A DNA stretch of 64,000 nt, from contig NZ_CP051625.1 in NCBI RefSeq assembly GCF_012844345.1, positions 558,001 through 622,000 of the forward strand. Reading direction: 5' to 3'. Shown here in pieces: positions 18,253 to 26,074 of the stretch. This DNA is from Pseudomonas sp. gcc21. GTDB lineage: Bacteria > Pseudomonadota > Gammaproteobacteria > Pseudomonadales > Pseudomonadaceae. Each line of letters starts with the position of its first letter. Position 1 is the first letter of the stretch. The position numbers were made by a program, and so were the translations under genes. Below the pieces are notes generated by a model. It did not search any database. It was given only the letters and a program-made list of their open reading frames with translations, and had not been told where the DNA came from.

Positions 18253-19445
18253 CCTTGAATGTCGGTGCTTAGGGTGGCGATCAGGCGGACCTGTTCTTCG
18301 TAGGCCATGGCGAAATCACGGGCAAACAGGCGCTTGCTCCATTCATCATCCCGCTGCATGGAATGATGCAGACGGCTGTAGTCGCGCCAGTTTCCGCCCG
18401 CCGTGCGCAGCAGCGACTTGTTCTCGCTTTCGAAGCGCAGAGCAAGCTGGTCGGGTGCCAGTTGATCCAGCACAGCCTTGACTACGGCGCGGCTGGCTGA
18501 GATCAGCGCGACCTGGTGAGCCTGCAAATCACGGAAAGCCAGGCTGACGGCTCTGGATGCAGGCATCTGGCCCGGCTTTGAATTGCGTAGCATGCCGGTC
18601 AGGGCTTCGCTGGTTTCGCTGGCATGTTTGAGTGGGTTGGTGTCGGCGCCCTGAACGGCGGTCAACGCCAGCCGCATTTCGCTTTTCAGATCGCTTCGGG
18701 TTTTCAGGCTCTGTTGCAGACCAGCGATGCTTTGCTTGAGCAACTTGGCCGCAGCGACCGCAAGGGCCTCTTTTTCTTCGTCGTCCAGATCATCCAGGTC
18801 GACGCCAAGCGCATCGCTGTATCGCTCCCAGAAGCGCGACGGCATGCGTGACGGTGGTGGAGGTGTCTCGGGCTGCGGTGCGGGGACCGGTGCGGCGACC
18901 ATCTCCGGGACCAGCAGGCTTTCCATATCGATGCGAGCATAGTCCTGTTGAGCATCATCCTCGGGGGAGGGGATGTCGAACAGATCCAGATCGCTCTTCT
19001 GCACATAGGCGCTTTCCTGTTGGTCGAGCGCGTTCAGAGGATCGAGATCCAGGAATGCATCGTCGGGAATAATGCTGCCTGACGCTTCGGGGCGGCCGAG
19101 GTCGGATTCGTATACCGCAGGATCCTGAATCAGGCGCGCGCGGATTTCGAATTCGCCAAAGTTATAGACGGTTCCATGTTCGATGCGATGAGGTTCGTTT
19201 TTGAGTAATCGGACACCAGAGTCCCGTATGCTGATTCCGTTGCTACTGGTGTCCGTCAGATGAAAAGCGCCGTTCTCGAACGTAACCAGCGCGTGGCGGC
19301 CCGATACAACGCGATTTCGGTCAGGAATAACCCAGTCGCAACCGTCGGCCCGACCGATAATCCCGCCAGCTTTCTTGAAGGTCATGGTGGCCGGAAAACC
19401 AGCGGTAAATTGCTGGGCGCTGACCACATCGAATACCAATTCCAT
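18249..19445 (-). CDS. fha2: FHA-domain T6SS regulatory protein (TagH/Fha2)
   Basis: 398 aa cytoplasmic protein. The N-terminal FHA domain (about 1-105) shows the phosphothreonine-binding pattern GRADGCDWVIPD, VSGRHA and DTSSNG. A low-complexity Pro-rich linker (about 175-200, QPETPPPPSR) leads to a helical C-terminal domain typical of TagH/ImpI proteins. It is the likely substrate or reader of the kinase encoded at the end of the operon. A good Shine-Dalgarno (AAGGAG) lies 8 bases before ATG 19445. The gene begins 19 bp after the stop of a small lipoprotein gene and overlaps tssJ by 4 bp. Confidence 0.93.
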   Translation of the reverse strand: MELVFDVVSAQQFTAGFPATMTFKKAGGIIGRADGCDWVIPDRNRVVSGRHALVTFENGAFHLTDTSSNGISIRDSGVRLLKNEPHRIEHGTVYNFGEFEIRARLIQDPAVYESDLGRPEASGSIIPDDAFLDLDPLNALDQQESAYVQKSDLDLFDIPSPEDDAQQDYARIDMESLLVPEMVAAPVPAPQPETPPPPSRMPSRFWERYSDALGVDLDDLDDEEKEALAVAAAKLLKQSIAGLQQSLKTRSDLKSEMRLALTAVQGADTNPLKHASETSEALTGMLRNSKPGQMPASRAVSLAFRDLQAHQVALISASRAVVKAVLDQLAPDQLALRFESENKSLLRTAGGNWRDYSRLHHSMQRDDEWSKRLFARDFAMAYEEQVRLIATLSTDIQG

Positions 19446-19464
19446 GGTTTCCTACTCCTTACGC

Positions 19465-19617
19465 TTAACTGCTGCGCTGTACCGTTTGCGACTCTCCGAG
19501 GGGGCGATAGTCGTCATCGTTGAATCTGTGATTGCTGCAACCGGCGAGGGCTATGCTCATGGCGAGTAAAACAGCGATACTGCGTCCGTTTGTTTCTCTG
19601 ATTCTTTCTCTCAACAT
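19465..19617 (-). CDS. small lipoprotein in T6SS operon (position of OrfX)
   Basis: 50-aa peptide that is easily missed. It has basic residues, a hydrophobic core IAVLLAMSIALAGC with lipobox LAGC (Cys26), and a short polar tail rich in Asp/Asn/Arg (HRFNDDDYRP). The ATG at 19617 has a Shine-Dalgarno GGAGAG 9 bases upstream, supporting translation. It is 19 bp upstream of fha2 and in the same direction. From memory, HSI-II of P. aeruginosa has a small gene of unknown role in this slot between sfa2 and fha2, so conservation of place is likely. Its function is unknown; it may be a small accessory of the membrane complex. Confidence 0.7.
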   Translation of the reverse strand: MLRERIRETNGRSIAVLLAMSIALAGCSNHRFNDDDYRPLGESQTVQRSS

Positions 19618-20383
19618 GCTCGATTGCTCTCCAAAGCTTGTTGTTGACTGATTAATGCGAGGTGCGACGTGTGGGAAATAGCTTTCCTGCAGTCGGGTGA
19701 CAGGCCCAGTTATTGACCGCAAGGGTGCTGGCCTGGACCGCAATGCCGGGCCAGGAGATAACCGGTTCTAAAGTGCTATTGGTAAGCATGATTCCTGAAG
19801 AACATAGAAATCGAAGCGATAGGCGCCGGCGGGAAAAAGAAGGCGTAGAAGAATCGCTGGTCAATAAAACGCGAGAGGCGTTTGAAACCCTTGGCACTAC
19901 ATCCGTGTTCATAGCCAGGCTCATGGCTCGTACTTCCCTGTCAGGGGAGGCCGGGGCTGGCCATCCCAAAGTCCATTGCGCGAATAATCGTCGTGGCCCA
20001 ATAGTACTTTTTAAGTGACCTCAGCCATACAGAGTCAGACCGTCTCCAGCCCTAGCCTGAGACCCTTGTCGCATATTCCAAACCTCAAGCGCCCACAATT
20101 GCCAAAGAGTACCGATATACGAATCTTGGTCGTGGCTTAGCCCGATAAACGTTAAATGGCCCGTCGGCCTTCAGTTCGTTCGTGGGTTTCGCTCAGCCTG
20201 TTTCGTTGGGCAAGGCAGTGCAGAAGGTTGCCTCGTGGGCGCGGCAGCGTGGTTATTTCTGACGGATAAGAGGGTGGAATCCAGTTGCCGGAGAGGTGCG
20301 GGCTTGTGCGGAAGACGCAGCAGCCAAAAATACGGGGAGTCGCGCTCTGAGCATGTCGAAAATCCCCGTCTCAGTTTCGCCCT
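19618..20383 (-). other. 766-bp gap inside the T6SS cluster, no gene found
   Basis: No frame here has a convincing ribosome binding site together with a recognisable protein; the longest frames (about 100 codons on either strand, near 19650-20018) have no family features. It separates the effector-immunity pair from the small lipoprotein, fha2 and tssJ-M genes. It may hold a promoter for the downstream half of the cluster. A partial -24/-12-like match on the minus strand at 19719-19733 has the wrong spacing. It may also be scar DNA from exchange of effector cassettes. Confidence 0.6.
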
Positions 20384-21040
20384 TTACCATGAGCCGAAGG
20401 GGATTCCGAACTTATTCACATAAGTCTGAGATTCGGGGCGTAGTTTTGCGGCATAAACGCCATTCATTTTGCCCAAGTAGGGCCCGCGCGTAACTACTTT
20501 TCCTGCGACACGGGCGACTTCGATAGACGTCAGGCAGGGGCCTCCAACCCATGCTTTTGCTATGCCTCCAGGTGCTAAGCCTACGGTTAACACCTTGCGG
20601 TGATCGGTTACTTGTTTACTAAGAGGTCTGCAATACACTTCTTCGCTTTCAACCATGAGTGCTCGGATTTCTGGTGTAACCTCAATGTAAACGTCGTACG
20701 TTTGAGGTTCTGCCAGTGATTGCCAACGGACGTAAATAAGTTTTGGAAGTCGCGCTCCGGTGACGTGCTTGCCTTTCCCCATACCAGGGTGCTCGGGCCA
20801 GCCCTTCGGGTTACCGCGGTTTTCAGGAGGGGTTTGGATAGCGGCAATGCCGCTCATAGCCTGTCGGTACAGGTGCTCGTCGACATCTACGACATCAGCG
20901 GTCTCAATCCAGACTTCCATATAGCTAGGCGCAAAGAAGCCCAGGAACCATGCGTCGTAGGGGAGAGGCTTGGCGAATCCAGAGGTACAACCGCTGATCA
21001 TTAAACCTGTCAGCAGCGCAACGATTCGAGTTTTAATCAT
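20384..21040 (-). CDS. DUF2931-type lipoprotein, probable immunity to the VgrG-linked lipase
   Basis: 218 aa from ATG 21040, which overlaps the vgrG stop by 8 bp (ATGATTAA). A longer in-frame extension lies inside vgrG and was discarded. The N-terminus is a lipoprotein signal (IVALLTGLMISGC, lipobox ISGC, Cys17). The mature start LPYDAWFLGFFAPSYMEVWIE and the later PKLIYVRWQSLAEPQTYDV fit DUF2931, a family commonly found next to Tle-type lipase effectors and shown in some systems to neutralise them in the periplasm. Coupling to the effector gene and the predicted location (lipidated, periplasm-facing) fit an immunity role against a phospholipase delivered to the periplasm. Specific binding is inferred, not shown. 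Confidence 0.8.
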   Translation of the reverse strand: MIKTRIVALLTGLMISGCTSGFAKPLPYDAWFLGFFAPSYMEVWIETADVVDVDEHLYRQAMSGIAAIQTPPENRGNPKGWPEHPGMGKGKHVTGARLPKLIYVRWQSLAEPQTYDVYIEVTPEIRALMVESEEVYCRPLSKQVTDHRKVLTVGLAPGGIAKAWVGGPCLTSIEVARVAGKVVTRGPYLGKMNGVYAAKLRPESQTYVNKFGIPFGSW

Positions 21041-24000
21041 AACGATGTACCGTGCGCTCGTTGCCCTTCGCGGGGCGGTTGATGAACAATAAAGAAATAC
21101 TGCTGTTGTTCCAGCCATTGGCAGCATTCCAATTGGCCGATTGATGAATATAACGCCTGTATAACAATGCTTCCTCTTCGTCCGTTAGCGCTAGATGAGC
21201 TGACTCCCCTGAGGCATATCTCAAAATCTTCACGTAAATCGGCTCCAGTTTTGGTGGGAGAGCAAGGTGTGGAATGGCGGGAATACTATCCAGCGGCACG
21301 CCTTCTCTGCTAGCCAGCTCGCGCATCACTCGAAAATAGACAAGGGAAAGAGCGCCCGAGACTTTGCGCTCGCTTTTTATAGCGCAAAATACTTGTTTCT
21401 CGGGGTAGAGGTCACGCCGGCGATTGAAGGGACGATCTATTGACCAACTTTCGATTGAAATTCCGGTTCCATAACGCTGAAGCTGCACGAGTCTTTCGTT
21501 CAGCTCAGTATTCGTTGAAATGCATGCATTGGTCTCTTCATTGGGTGTGGTACGTCTTACCAAGCTGCTTCTCGGACGACTCAGGAGAACTTTCTCTACG
21601 GCTTCGGGCATATAGCCGCCACCGATATCGGAATGGGCCCCGGGCAACACTATGTCTGCCGTTGCTGCACTATTAAGCGAGAAGTTATGTCGATGCTCAT
21701 CGCGAGCTACAAGCTGTACAACCTTCTCCGCGACGCCTGATGCTAGCTTCAGGTTGACCCCTGAGTTTCTGTGGTTATGGGGGCTAAGATCCATCAGGCC
21801 CGGAGAAACGATGCCTGCAACTGTATCGAAAAGACCCACAAAGCCTATCTGTACATCGGTACCGACGCGCCATTGGAATGAAGGATATAACGCGCCAGAA
21901 CCCGGCGGTAATGCAGCGGCGATCAAGCTATCAACGCCTTTCAATACTTCATTGACGAAATCCCGTGCCGCGGCCGCACCTCGACTAAAACCGAAGACGT
22001 CGAATTCGATACGCTCAATTCGGATGTGTGGGCTCTGCGAGGCGAAAAAACTCAAAGCCTCAACAATTCTTCTAGGACTTGCTTCTACTCTTTCTCGAAC
22101 TCCCGTCTGCCCACGTCCAGTTCCTAGACCGTAGAGAGAATCGGAACCACCGCTGCGTGTGCCTATGCCCTCCAAATAAACAGGGAGGGACGCCTGCTTA
22201 GCGTCAGGCGCTAGCTTCTGATGGGAGTCGTCTCGATAAATAGCGTATAACCGTGCCACATTTGTCAAGTCGTTGCCGTAACTATTGTCAGGCGAGCTTC
22301 CCTGTCCATCAAAGCCGTGAGCGGCACAGTGTTGGCGAATCTCTTCGGCTATATTTTCGAGGCCGACATCTTCAGCTCGACATCCAGCGACGCTTTCGCT
22401 GTTGTCCTTGTTGTTTCCGGTGCCATCGAAGAATACGCCGATTCTCAAGGTAATTAGTTGCGTGAGAGGTAGCTCGGTTTCTTCTTCCTCTTCTTCATCC
22501 TCGATCGTTTCGGCTTCGATGACAGGGGTGACCCGCATATCAAGCTCTGGTTCAGGGAACTTGGCGGAAGGGTTGGCCTTTGCCAGGATGCGACCTGGCT
22601 GATCGGCCGCAGCCATGAAGGGTAGCGTTGCCCCCAGAGCGCCGATCCTTGCTCCGTTACTCGCGCTGCCGCCCGAATTGATCTTGATGCTCCCGCCATT
22701 AAGCGTCACGCCACTGGGATCGAGCTTGACGAAACTCCCGCCACCCTTGGCGGTGAGTTCCATGCCGGCATCGATCACTAGTGTGTCCCCGGCGTAGTAA
22801 TGGATTTCGTGGCCGGTCTCGATAAGCTGAGCAGTGCCGATTTTGACGTGTTGAGTGCCGCCGACTGTCAGATGGTCATCAGCCTTGATTTCCGTCCTGC
22901 GGTCGCCGTGAGTGGTGTGATGTTCTTCGGCGAGCAGTTCGGTGTAGCTGTTGGCTTCGACGCGGTCGTGGCGTTCGTTGCCGACGCGGATGCTCTGGTT
23001 GTGCTGAATGTTCTGATCCCAGTCGCGCTGGGCGTGGATGAAGATCTGTTCTTCATCCTTTTTGTCTTCAATGCGCAGTTCGTTGAAGCCTTCACCGCCG
23101 GGGCTGCTGAGTGTCTTGAAAACGCTGCGGGTCTTGTTGGCGGGCAAATCGTAGGGGACCTGATGCTCTTTGTGATACAGGCAGCCGGTGACTAATGGCT
23201 GATCCGGATCGCCTTCGAGGAAGGAGACCAGCACTTCCATGCCGACGCGGGGAATCGCAATGCCGCCGTAGCGGTCGCCTGCCCAGCTGCCGGCGACGCG
23301 TAACCAGCAACTGGTCTTGTCATTGGCCTGGCCGTGGCGGTCCCAATGGAACTGGACCCTGATGCGACCGTATTGATCGCAGTGAATTTCTTCGCCTTGC
23401 GGGCCGGTTACAACTGCGGTCTGGTTGCCCAGCACTTGGGGTTTGGGGTGTTCGAGTTGGGGACGATACGGCACGTCCCAGGGCGTGGCAGTGAAACGGT
23501 TGCGGTAGCCCTGGGTGAACCCATCAGCAGCCGTGACATCGCTGGTGACTGACTCTTCCAATACCTGGGGCTGTTTGCCTTCGTGATGAATCTCGGTGAG
23601 TAGCCAGAGATCGTTCCAGCTGTCGCGGCTGTGGTTGGCGAGCGGTAGAAAATGTCCGGTTACAAGCAATGGCTGGTCGCTTGTCCCTTCGGCCAGGCGG
23701 TAGTCGCTGCGGTGGCGTTCCAGGCTGCGCTGAGCCAGATGCTTGCCGCGTTCGCGGTCGGTAAAGCGGCCGGGGTAGTCATAGTCTTCCAGATCCGGGG
23801 CGGCTGTGCCCCGCGCGGCGCTCTCCAGTTGCAGGCGGGGCTTCTCGAAATTGTAATCGCGGCGGGTTACCCGACTTGGGCGGGTTTCCAGGCGCAGGGC
23901 GAAGCGTTTGATAACCGGCTCATCCGCCACCATGCCGTTGCCCTGTTCGAAGCGGGTCGGTGCCAGCTTGGGAAAAGAGGTCTGGTCGTCGCCAAAAACG

Positions 24001-24536
24001 ATGGTGTGGCTCTCATTTGAGTGTTCGAAGTGGTAGTGAATCCCTTCTTCTTCACATAAGCGCTGCAGGAAATGTAGATCGGTCTCGTCGTACTGGGTGC
24101 AGTAGTCCCGTTCCGGGTACTGGCTGCCCATCTGAAAACGGTAGGTATTGCCTTGAATGCCATGCTCTTCGAGCATCTGCGCGATGATCTGCGGTACGGA
24201 TAGATGCTGGAAGATGCGCTGATTGGTGCGGTGTGCCAGGTAGGCCAGTTGCGGCACCAGGGTAATGCGGTAGCGCGTCAGGCGTTTGCCGGCTTCACCC
24301 TGGGCGATGCTGTGGATCAGGCCATGAACGCCGCTGCCATCGGCAGCAAAAGCGAGAAAGGCGGGCTTGTGCAGGAAGCCTTCGATGTCCAGGTCAGGCG
24401 TTTCGCTGACCAGATCCAGTTCGAAGCGATAGGGTCGGCACAGGGCTTCGTGGCCGGTGAACTCAAGGACCTTGAAGTCGTGCTCGGTGCCATCGATGGT
24501 CAGGTTGAAGTGCGCTTCATTACCTGGACTGAACAT
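21033..24536 (-). CDS. vgrG: evolved VgrG (TssI) with C-terminal Tle1-type phospholipase
   Basis: 1167 aa. Residues 1 to about 660 form a full VgrG spike: the gp27-like part starting FNLTIDGTEHDFKVLEF, the OB/gp5 part with GEEIHCDQYGRIRVQFHWDR, and the DUF2345-like beta-helix. A linker with an acidic run (EDEEEEEETE, about 676-690) leads to a DUF2235/Tle1-like alpha/beta hydrolase (about 695-1130). Its catalytic residues can be read: Ser851 in GFSRG, Asp904 in GLFDTV and His968 in GAHSDIGGG. The protein would tip the T6SS needle and carry its own membrane-damaging lipase. Shine-Dalgarno AAGGAG precedes ATG 24536, which lies 17 bp inside sfa2. The next gene overlaps the stop and looks like its immunity gene. 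Confidence 0.93.
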   Translation of the reverse strand: MFSPGNEAHFNLTIDGTEHDFKVLEFTGHEALCRPYRFELDLVSETPDLDIEGFLHKPAFLAFAADGSGVHGLIHSIAQGEAGKRLTRYRITLVPQLAYLAHRTNQRIFQHLSVPQIIAQMLEEHGIQGNTYRFQMGSQYPERDYCTQYDETDLHFLQRLCEEEGIHYHFEHSNESHTIVFGDDQTSFPKLAPTRFEQGNGMVADEPVIKRFALRLETRPSRVTRRDYNFEKPRLQLESAARGTAAPDLEDYDYPGRFTDRERGKHLAQRSLERHRSDYRLAEGTSDQPLLVTGHFLPLANHSRDSWNDLWLLTEIHHEGKQPQVLEESVTSDVTAADGFTQGYRNRFTATPWDVPYRPQLEHPKPQVLGNQTAVVTGPQGEEIHCDQYGRIRVQFHWDRHGQANDKTSCWLRVAGSWAGDRYGGIAIPRVGMEVLVSFLEGDPDQPLVTGCLYHKEHQVPYDLPANKTRSVFKTLSSPGGEGFNELRIEDKKDEEQIFIHAQRDWDQNIQHNQSIRVGNERHDRVEANSYTELLAEEHHTTHGDRRTEIKADDHLTVGGTQHVKIGTAQLIETGHEIHYYAGDTLVIDAGMELTAKGGGSFVKLDPSGVTLNGGSIKINSGGSASNGARIGALGATLPFMAAADQPGRILAKANPSAKFPEPELDMRVTPVIEAETIEDEEEEEETELPLTQLITLRIGVFFDGTGNNKDNSESVAGCRAEDVGLENIAEEIRQHCAAHGFDGQGSSPDNSYGNDLTNVARLYAIYRDDSHQKLAPDAKQASLPVYLEGIGTRSGGSDSLYGLGTGRGQTGVRERVEASPRRIVEALSFFASQSPHIRIERIEFDVFGFSRGAAAARDFVNEVLKGVDSLIAAALPPGSGALYPSFQWRVGTDVQIGFVGLFDTVAGIVSPGLMDLSPHNHRNSGVNLKLASGVAEKVVQLVARDEHRHNFSLNSAATADIVLPGAHSDIGGGYMPEAVEKVLLSRPRSSLVRRTTPNEETNACISTNTELNERLVQLQRYGTGISIESWSIDRPFNRRRDLYPEKQVFCAIKSERKVSGALSLVYFRVMRELASREGVPLDSIPAIPHLALPPKLEPIYVKILRYASGESAHLALTDEEEALLYRRYIHQSANWNAANGWNNSSISLLFINRPAKGNERTVHRYD

Positions 24537-26064
24537 GGAATCTCTCCTTGGTTTTGAGCTCGGCAGGGTTGATGTTCAGCCGTTGCATGCGGTACAGCAG
24601 GGTGCGCCGCGGCAGGCCCAATTCGCTGGCGGCGCTGGTCTGGTTGCCCTGATTCTTGCGCAGGCAATCCATCAGCAGGTTGCGCTCAACCTGTTCCAGA
24701 CGTTCGCGCAGAGTCAGTACGTTCTGGGTCGGCTCACTGGGCTGAAGGTTGAAATGCTCGGGCAATAACAAGTTGCCCTCGCAGAGCAGTACCGCACGCT
24801 CGACCAGCCCTTTTAGCTCACGCACGTTGCCGGGAAATCCGTAGGCGGCAATTTGTTGCAGAGCCGCGTCTGACCAGTCGCAGGGATCGCGCTGCAGAAA
24901 CCGGCAGGCCTTGTCGGTGAAATGCCGTGCCAGGCGCAGAATGTCTTCGCTGCGCTCGCGTAACGGCGGCAATTCAATAGGGAAATGCGAAAGCCGGTAG
25001 AACAGGTCCTCACGGAATCGGCCCTGATCGGCCAGTGCCCGCAGGTCGCAATGGGTTGCGGCAAGAATGCGTACATCGACCCTGTGTGTTTCGTTGCTGC
25101 CCAGCGGCCGGACTTCGCCTTCCTGCAAAACGCGCAGCAGTTTGGCTTGCAAAGTCAGCGGCATATCGCCGATTTCATCGAGGAACAGGGTGCCGCCATC
25201 CGCTTCGTCGAACAGCCCCTTGCGATCCCGATCGGCACCGGTGAAGGCACCTTTGCGGTAGCCGAACAGTTCGCTCTCAAGCAGGTTTTCCGGCAGGGAG
25301 GCGCAGTTCTGCACCACGAAGGGTTTGCTACGGCGGAAGCCGAAGTCATGGATTGCACGGGCCACCAGCTCCTTTCCTGTGCCGGTCTCGCCGGTCAGCA
25401 TGACGTTCACCGGGTTGTGCAACACCTTGCTGATCAGTTTGTATACAGCGAGCATGCGCGGGCTATCGCCGATCAGACCGTAACCACTGGCGGAGGGCGG
25501 GCTGTTCTGCATCTCGCTGGACTGCTCGGGCTGCGGTACGCCGAGGCGATGCAACACATGCAGCTGCGCCAATATGCAATTGCCCAACAATGCCAGCGAA
25601 TCGGTAAAGCGCTTCAGATCGCAGGCGCTGCGGCTGGCGACCAGCAACAGACCACCGACGTGCTTGTGTTCGTTGAGCAACGGCAAACACAGCAGACCGC
25701 GCCAGGCATCAGCTGTACACGGCAGGAAGTTGATGTCATGAATGCTGCGATCCAGCCCGGCGAGAGACACCACCTGGTTCTGGCACAGGCTGTATTGCAG
25801 CAGTTGTTCCGCGTGGTAATCACTGGGCAGGCTGGCGGAAACGACTGGCTGCCTTGAGCCGTCCATCCATTCGGCGGTGAGGTATAGCCGGGTATGGGTG
25901 TCGTCCAGCAGATACAGTTGACTCAGCTCGCAACCGGCCAACTCGGCCGCCGCTTCGACCAGACCATCAAGCAGGGCGCCACGATTGGCCCGGCCGCTTA
26001 GATCGGCAAGGCGCGCAAGGAGGGCTTCTGCATACTGCAGCGGTTGCTGGATCTGGCTGAACAT
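24520..26064 (-). CDS. sfa2: sigma-54-dependent transcriptional activator of the T6SS cluster (Sfa2-like)
   Basis: 514 aa. It has an N-terminal GAF domain (about 1-170), a sigma-54 AAA+ domain with Walker A GETGTGKE, the RpoN-contact loop GAFTGA (in [12 protein letters not shown]) and Walker [12 protein letters not shown], and a C-terminal Fis-type helix-turn-helix ([20 protein letters not shown]). It would activate RpoN promoters of T6SS genes after ligand sensing by the GAF domain. ATG 26064 is chosen because it is just after the tssH stop and has TGAGG upstream; an in-frame extension of 21 codons lies inside tssH. Order clpV-sfa2 matches HSI-II of P. aeruginosa. Confidence 0.92.
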   Translation of the reverse strand: MFSQIQQPLQYAEALLARLADLSGRANRGALLDGLVEAAAELAGCELSQLYLLDDTHTRLYLTAEWMDGSRQPVVSASLPSDYHAEQLLQYSLCQNQVVSLAGLDRSIHDINFLPCTADAWRGLLCLPLLNEHKHVGGLLLVASRSACDLKRFTDSLALLGNCILAQLHVLHRLGVPQPEQSSEMQNSPPSASGYGLIGDSPRMLAVYKLISKVLHNPVNVMLTGETGTGKELVARAIHDFGFRRSKPFVVQNCASLPENLLESELFGYRKGAFTGADRDRKGLFDEADGGTLFLDEIGDMPLTLQAKLLRVLQEGEVRPLGSNETHRVDVRILAATHCDLRALADQGRFREDLFYRLSHFPIELPPLRERSEDILRLARHFTDKACRFLQRDPCDWSDAALQQIAAYGFPGNVRELKGLVERAVLLCEGNLLLPEHFNLQPSEPTQNVLTLRERLEQVERNLLMDCLRKNQGNQTSAASELGLPRRTLLYRMQRLNINPAELKTKERFHVQSR

Positions 26065-26074
26065 GGCCGAAGCC

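Noticed and set aside
19719..19733. -24/-12 (sigma-54) promoter-like sequence on the minus strand before the small lipoprotein and fha2
   Set aside because: GG and GC elements are 13 rather than 12 bases apart; sigma-54 promoters seldom tolerate this.
19713..20018. 101-codon frame on the + strand in the T6SS gap
   Set aside because: No Shine-Dalgarno, no domain, odd composition rich in Arg; treated as chance.
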